Source of the DNA: Elymus sibiricus
Lineage: Eukaryota > Streptophyta > Magnoliopsida > Poales > Poaceae
DNA length: 64,000 nucleotides
NCBI GenBank assembly: GCA_039707655.1
Contig: CM077676.1
Location: forward strand, 240,144,866 to 240,208,865
Direction: 5' to 3'
Position 1 is the first letter of the stretch, and each line of letters begins with the position of its first letter. Positions 60,916 through 64,000 of the stretch are shown one piece after another. Both the position numbers and the translations under genes were made by a program. Below the pieces are notes generated by a model that saw nothing but the letters and a program-made list of their open reading frames with translations, had not been told where the DNA came from and searched no databases.

Positions 60916-63108
60916 ATGGCGTCTAGTGAGGGTAACTATCACCGTAGAGGTCCATATTTTGATGGTACAAACTTTGCTAGTTGGAAACATAAGATGAAAA
61001 TGCATATTCTTGGTCATAACCCTGCCATTTGGGTTGTTGTTCGTGTTGGCTTGCAAGGTGACTTCTTTGAGGATGGCAAGGAACCGGATCGTGAAGCAAC
61101 CCCGGAAGAATTGAAGATGTTGCAATACAATGCTCAAGCTTGTGGCATTCTATTCAACGGTCTATGTCCCAAGGAATTCACCAAAATCAGCCGCCTCGAG
61201 AATGCAAAGGAAATTTGGGATACTTTGGTTGATATGCATGAGGGTACCGAGTCCGTCAAGGAATCTAAGTTGGATGTGCTTCAAAGCCAACTTGACAAGT
61301 TCAAGATGAAGGATGGTGAAGGAGTCGCAGAGATGTACTCTAGGCTTGCTCTCATCACAAATGAGATTGCCGGCTTAGGAAGTGAAGAGATGACCGACAA
61401 ATTCATCATCAAAAAGATACTTAGAGCTTTGGATGGAAAATATGATACCGTCTGCACATTGATCCAAATGATGCCAAATTACAAAGATCTCAAGCCCATG
61501 GAAGTCATTGGAAGGATCGTTGCTCATGAAATATCGCTCAAGGACAAAGAGGAGTTGCACAACAAGTCAAGTGGTGCTTACAAAGCCTCAATCGATGCTC
61601 CAACAACTCCAAGTGACAAGCTAGTATCCAATGAAGAGATAAGCCTAATGGTGAAAAGGTTCAACAAGTTCTACAAGAATAAAGGGAAAGAAAGAAGCTC
61701 TAGCTCAAGACACTATGAGAAAAGATCATCAAGTCATGACCATAATTGTTACAATTGTGGAAAGCCCGGACACTACTCAAATGAGTGTACGGCTCCCTAC
61801 AAGAAAAGAGACGAATCACCAAGAGGAAGACATAGAAGAGATGAATCACCTCATAAAGAGAGAAGGAGTAGAGATTATTATTATGAACGAAGACACTCTC
61901 GAAGAAGTAAGGATTCGGAGAGGAAGGACAAGTCATCAAGGAGCTACACAAGAAGAAGACATCAAGCTCATGTTGGTGAATGGGTTTCCGGCTCCGACTC
62001 CGACAACCAATCTGAGAGAAGTTATCACTCCAACTCCGACTATAGTCAAGATGAAGGTGTTGCCGGACTTGCACTTGTGTCATCCAACTCCTACGATCTA
62101 TTTGACTCACTAAATGAAGGAATTGGAAGATGCTTCATGGCAAAAGGCCCTAAGGTATCACACCCCGAGTATCTTGATTTTAATAGTGATGAAGATGATT
62201 TGCTTGGTGATGATGATTTACTTGTTGATAGGGCTAGTGATGTGAGCTATAATGAAAATGCTAGTAATCATGATAGTCAAGAGGAAACGAGTGACAATGC
62301 TATGAAGGAGATTGAGCGCCTAACTAAAGAACTAAATGCTCTTAAGTTAGCTCATGAAACAACTCAAGAGGATCATAGAGAACTTCTAAGAACTCATGAG
62401 AAGCTACGCTTCGAGAAGCTAAATTTAGAGCAAGAGCATGAGTTTCTTAAAGCTATCAATGACGATCTTCGAAATAAGAGTTCTTCATATCTTGCCAAAC
62501 GTTTACTCTTGTCTACCTTTATGCCACAAGTTAAACCTAAGCAAACTAGCAACAAGGGTAAAAATGGTTCTACCTCTAGTAGTAACAATAACAATGCTAA
62601 ATCCAATGTTGTTGCTTCTAGTAGTTCTATCGATTCCACTAATGATTCTCTTAGCCAAGTTACACTTGAGCAAGAAAATATGCTATTGAAAGGAATTATA
62701 GAAAAAGGTGTCTACAAGAGTCTTGCCGGGAGTAAACAATTTGAGGAAATTGTACGCAAGCAAGGAAGGCACCGGAAGAACCAAGGTGTTGGTTTTGAAC
62801 GAAAGTTCAATACCGATGGAGTTGAGTGGGAAGAAGGTCAATACCCCAAGACGAAGTTTGTTCCTCAACAAGAGAAGTATGATCCTACTTCCTTCAAGGG
62901 AACACAAGCTCAAGAAGACCTTCCACCACAAGACCACAAGCTAAAAGGCAAGGACAAGCTTCAAGAAGAGATTGATTCATTTGAAGAAGCTCCTCAAGCC
63001 ATGGTCAAGTGGGTTCCCAAGACTTCATCAAGTTCTACTTCATCAAGTGCTACTACAACTCCAAGGATTCCCATCAAGTTGATGTGGGTCCAAAAGAAGA
63101 AGAACTAG
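60916..63108 (+). CDS. Copia gag polyprotein (intact, 730 residues)
   Basis: ATG 60916 opens a 730-residue frame without a break. The N-terminal ~230 residues are a UBN2-type Copia gag (F-D-G-T-N-F-A-S-W-K at ~16-25, A-K-E-I-W-D-T-L, Y-S-R-L). A zinc knuckle C-Y-N-C-G-K-P-G-H-Y-S-N-E-C (CX2CX4HX4C) lies at ~280-293. It is followed by an Arg/Ser-rich stretch with repeated D-E-S-P-R/H, an acidic region (~430-480), a Leu/Glu coiled coil (~480-560), Ser/Asn runs, and a tail with W-V-P-K like Sirevirus gag-pol junctions. It ends at TAG with no protease D-S-G-C. The protein forms virus-like particles and packages RNA. An open frame suggests recent activity. Confidence 0.9.
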   Translation: MASSEGNYHRRGPYFDGTNFASWKHKMKMHILGHNPAIWVVVRVGLQGDFFEDGKEPDREATPEELKMLQYNAQACGILFNGLCPKEFTKISRLENAKEIWDTLVDMHEGTESVKESKLDVLQSQLDKFKMKDGEGVAEMYSRLALITNEIAGLGSEEMTDKFIIKKILRALDGKYDTVCTLIQMMPNYKDLKPMEVIGRIVAHEISLKDKEELHNKSSGAYKASIDAPTTPSDKLVSNEEISLMVKRFNKFYKNKGKERSSSSRHYEKRSSSHDHNCYNCGKPGHYSNECTAPYKKRDESPRGRHRRDESPHKERRSRDYYYERRHSRRSKDSERKDKSSRSYTRRRHQAHVGEWVSGSDSDNQSERSYHSNSDYSQDEGVAGLALVSSNSYDLFDSLNEGIGRCFMAKGPKVSHPEYLDFNSDEDDLLGDDDLLVDRASDVSYNENASNHDSQEETSDNAMKEIERLTKELNALKLAHETTQEDHRELLRTHEKLRFEKLNLEQEHEFLKAINDDLRNKSSSYLAKRLLLSTFMPQVKPKQTSNKGKNGSTSSSNNNNAKSNVVASSSSIDSTNDSLSQVTLEQENMLLKGIIEKGVYKSLAGSKQFEEIVRKQGRHRKNQGVGFERKFNTDGVEWEEGQYPKTKFVPQQEKYDPTSFKGTQAQEDLPPQDHKLKGKDKLQEEIDSFEEAPQAMVKWVPKTSSSSTSSSATTTPRIPIKLMWVQKKKN

Positions 63109-64000
63109 AGAGTTCTTGAGGGTGACTCCGCCAACAAACTTCACTCATATTATTCATGGCAAGGACTTGTGCAACCAACTTCCACATTTTGCACTAGTTC
63201 ATGGAGTCACAAACCCTCTTGTTGGTAAGGCAAGGGACAAGGTAATCAATGCATTCATGGACATCATCATATGTGTATTTCACTCTATGGCTATGGATAT
63301 CCTTGTATGTTCCTTGTGTGGGACTAACCCATGTAGGTATTGAAAGCACAAAACTCCAAAGGATTGCTCCCAACTTTTGATGGTCTACATCAACATTGAG
63401 CATCCACATCTTCAACATCTACATGAAGTCATCATCGACAAAACCCAAGGTTAATTCAACCCTCTTAGGGGGGATATCGCATCTAGGGGGAGCTTTGCTC
63501 TAAAAATTGAGCTAAAGCAACTCTAATGGTGTGAACACATTAATGCTTTATGTAAAAGTGGTAACCCCACTTGTGCTTAAACGATGAGTATGACCTATGA
63601 TCAAATGTTCTCATTTGGCTCCTAAGTCAATATACTCATATATAGATGACCTAGTCATCGCCATTGCTTGATAGATGCTACAATTGGTTGTGCATGTTTG
63701 ACACATATTTCATTTGCTATCTTATTGTGTGAGCATGTTGATTTGCATGTTTTCATCATTCGAGGACATCCATTTGTTGTTTTAATTGTCTTGGTTTTTC
63801 TGGCCAAGTGGATGTACAAGAATGCCTAAGAACCTTCTCTAGCTATCTATGCTTTCTTGTCTCAAATTCTATTCTTGTTGCATCACAAAAATTGAACAAG
63901 TCATTTTCGGACCCTCCGGGTGAGGAGCACTCGGAGCCACCGATCTGAAAGGGCTGAACCTCCAAAACCTTCTAATTGATTTTGGTCAGACCAACCTACT
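63109..64000 (+). mobile_element. Copia internal sequence after gag
   Basis: Non-coding by eye. A purine-rich block at 63470-63495 (AGGGGGGATAT, CTAGGGGGAGC) resembles a polypurine tract, but no LTR start follows immediately. The 3' end is not reached. Confidence 0.5.

Larger units (their letters stand above)
59267..64000 (+). mobile_element. Sirevirus-like Ty1/Copia element, 5' part (runs off the window)
   Basis: Layout: LTR 59267-60832, Met-type PBS, long gag ORF, then non-coding sequence to the edge. The long gag with zinc knuckle and extended coiled-coil tail resembles the Sirevirus (Maximus/SIRE) clade. No pol motif follows gag for 890 bp, whereas Sirevirus pol normally begins soon after. 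This may be a gag-only derivative. The 3' LTR is outside, so the LTR start and TSD cannot be verified. Confidence 0.72.

Noticed and set aside
61700..62110. Antisense ORF of 136 codons within gag
   Set aside because: A shadow of the gag frame in the Arg/Ser-rich region, without domain or start context.

Overview
The window looks like an intergenic and genic piece of a large grass genome, most likely Triticeae (wheat, barley or Aegilops). The basis is stacked, nested LTR retrotransposons with 5-bp target duplications, LTR types typical of that tribe, grass-style GC-rich coding exons, and no bacterial features. About 90% of it is transposable element. No CRISPR array, operon, rRNA or tRNA gene was seen, and I did not find a convincing new cellular system. 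The unusual content lies in non-autonomous retrotransposons and in a small gene island.

Layout. 15-3581 is a candidate non-autonomous Helitron (hairpin plus CTAG 3' end) holding a tandemly duplicated exon-like segment and a LINE relic. 3978-14926 is a long Ty3/Gypsy LTR (+), split by element I (6742-14074, - strand, TSD AGGTC), an LTR retrotransposon without gag or pol. 15301-~22234 is a 5'-truncated Tat-lineage-like Gypsy copy (element III', - strand) with gag/protease and a spliced antisense ORF (+). ~22235-31512 is a decayed Gypsy element on the - strand (element IV: RT relic, PBS, long LTR), with a solo LTR in its LTR (28637-30157, TSD GACGC). 31795-~36840 is a CACTA-like non-coding region with three ~560-bp repeat units. 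37062-53207 is element II (+, TSD CCTGC), related to element I. Its only ORF is split by element III (39450-48949, TSD GTCCT), a gag/protease-only Gypsy element with a decayed antisense ORF.

Gene island (53.4-58.9 kb). A short three-exon NAC-domain gene of SOG1-like type lies on the - strand at 53439-54429. A solo LTR (54596-56131, TSD TTGTC) sits about 165 bp upstream of its ATG, and element II ends about 230 bp beyond its stop. Next is a two-exon F-box/DUF295 gene (- strand, 56685-58711) whose splice phase gives an uninterrupted 446-residue product and whose intron carries a ~125-bp tandem repeat.

Right end. 59267 to the window edge is the 5' part of a Sirevirus-like Ty1/Copia element: an LTR with a cluster of ACCGAG half-palindromes, a Met-type PBS and an intact 730-residue gag ORF that stops without entering pol.

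Elements I and II and the solo LTR upstream of the NAC gene form one LTR group (the solo LTR at 28637 is related by its end only). They have tRNA-Asp-type PBSs where an internal region exists and one shared orphan ORF. Elements III and III' share the same lack of pol and must have moved with enzymes supplied in trans.
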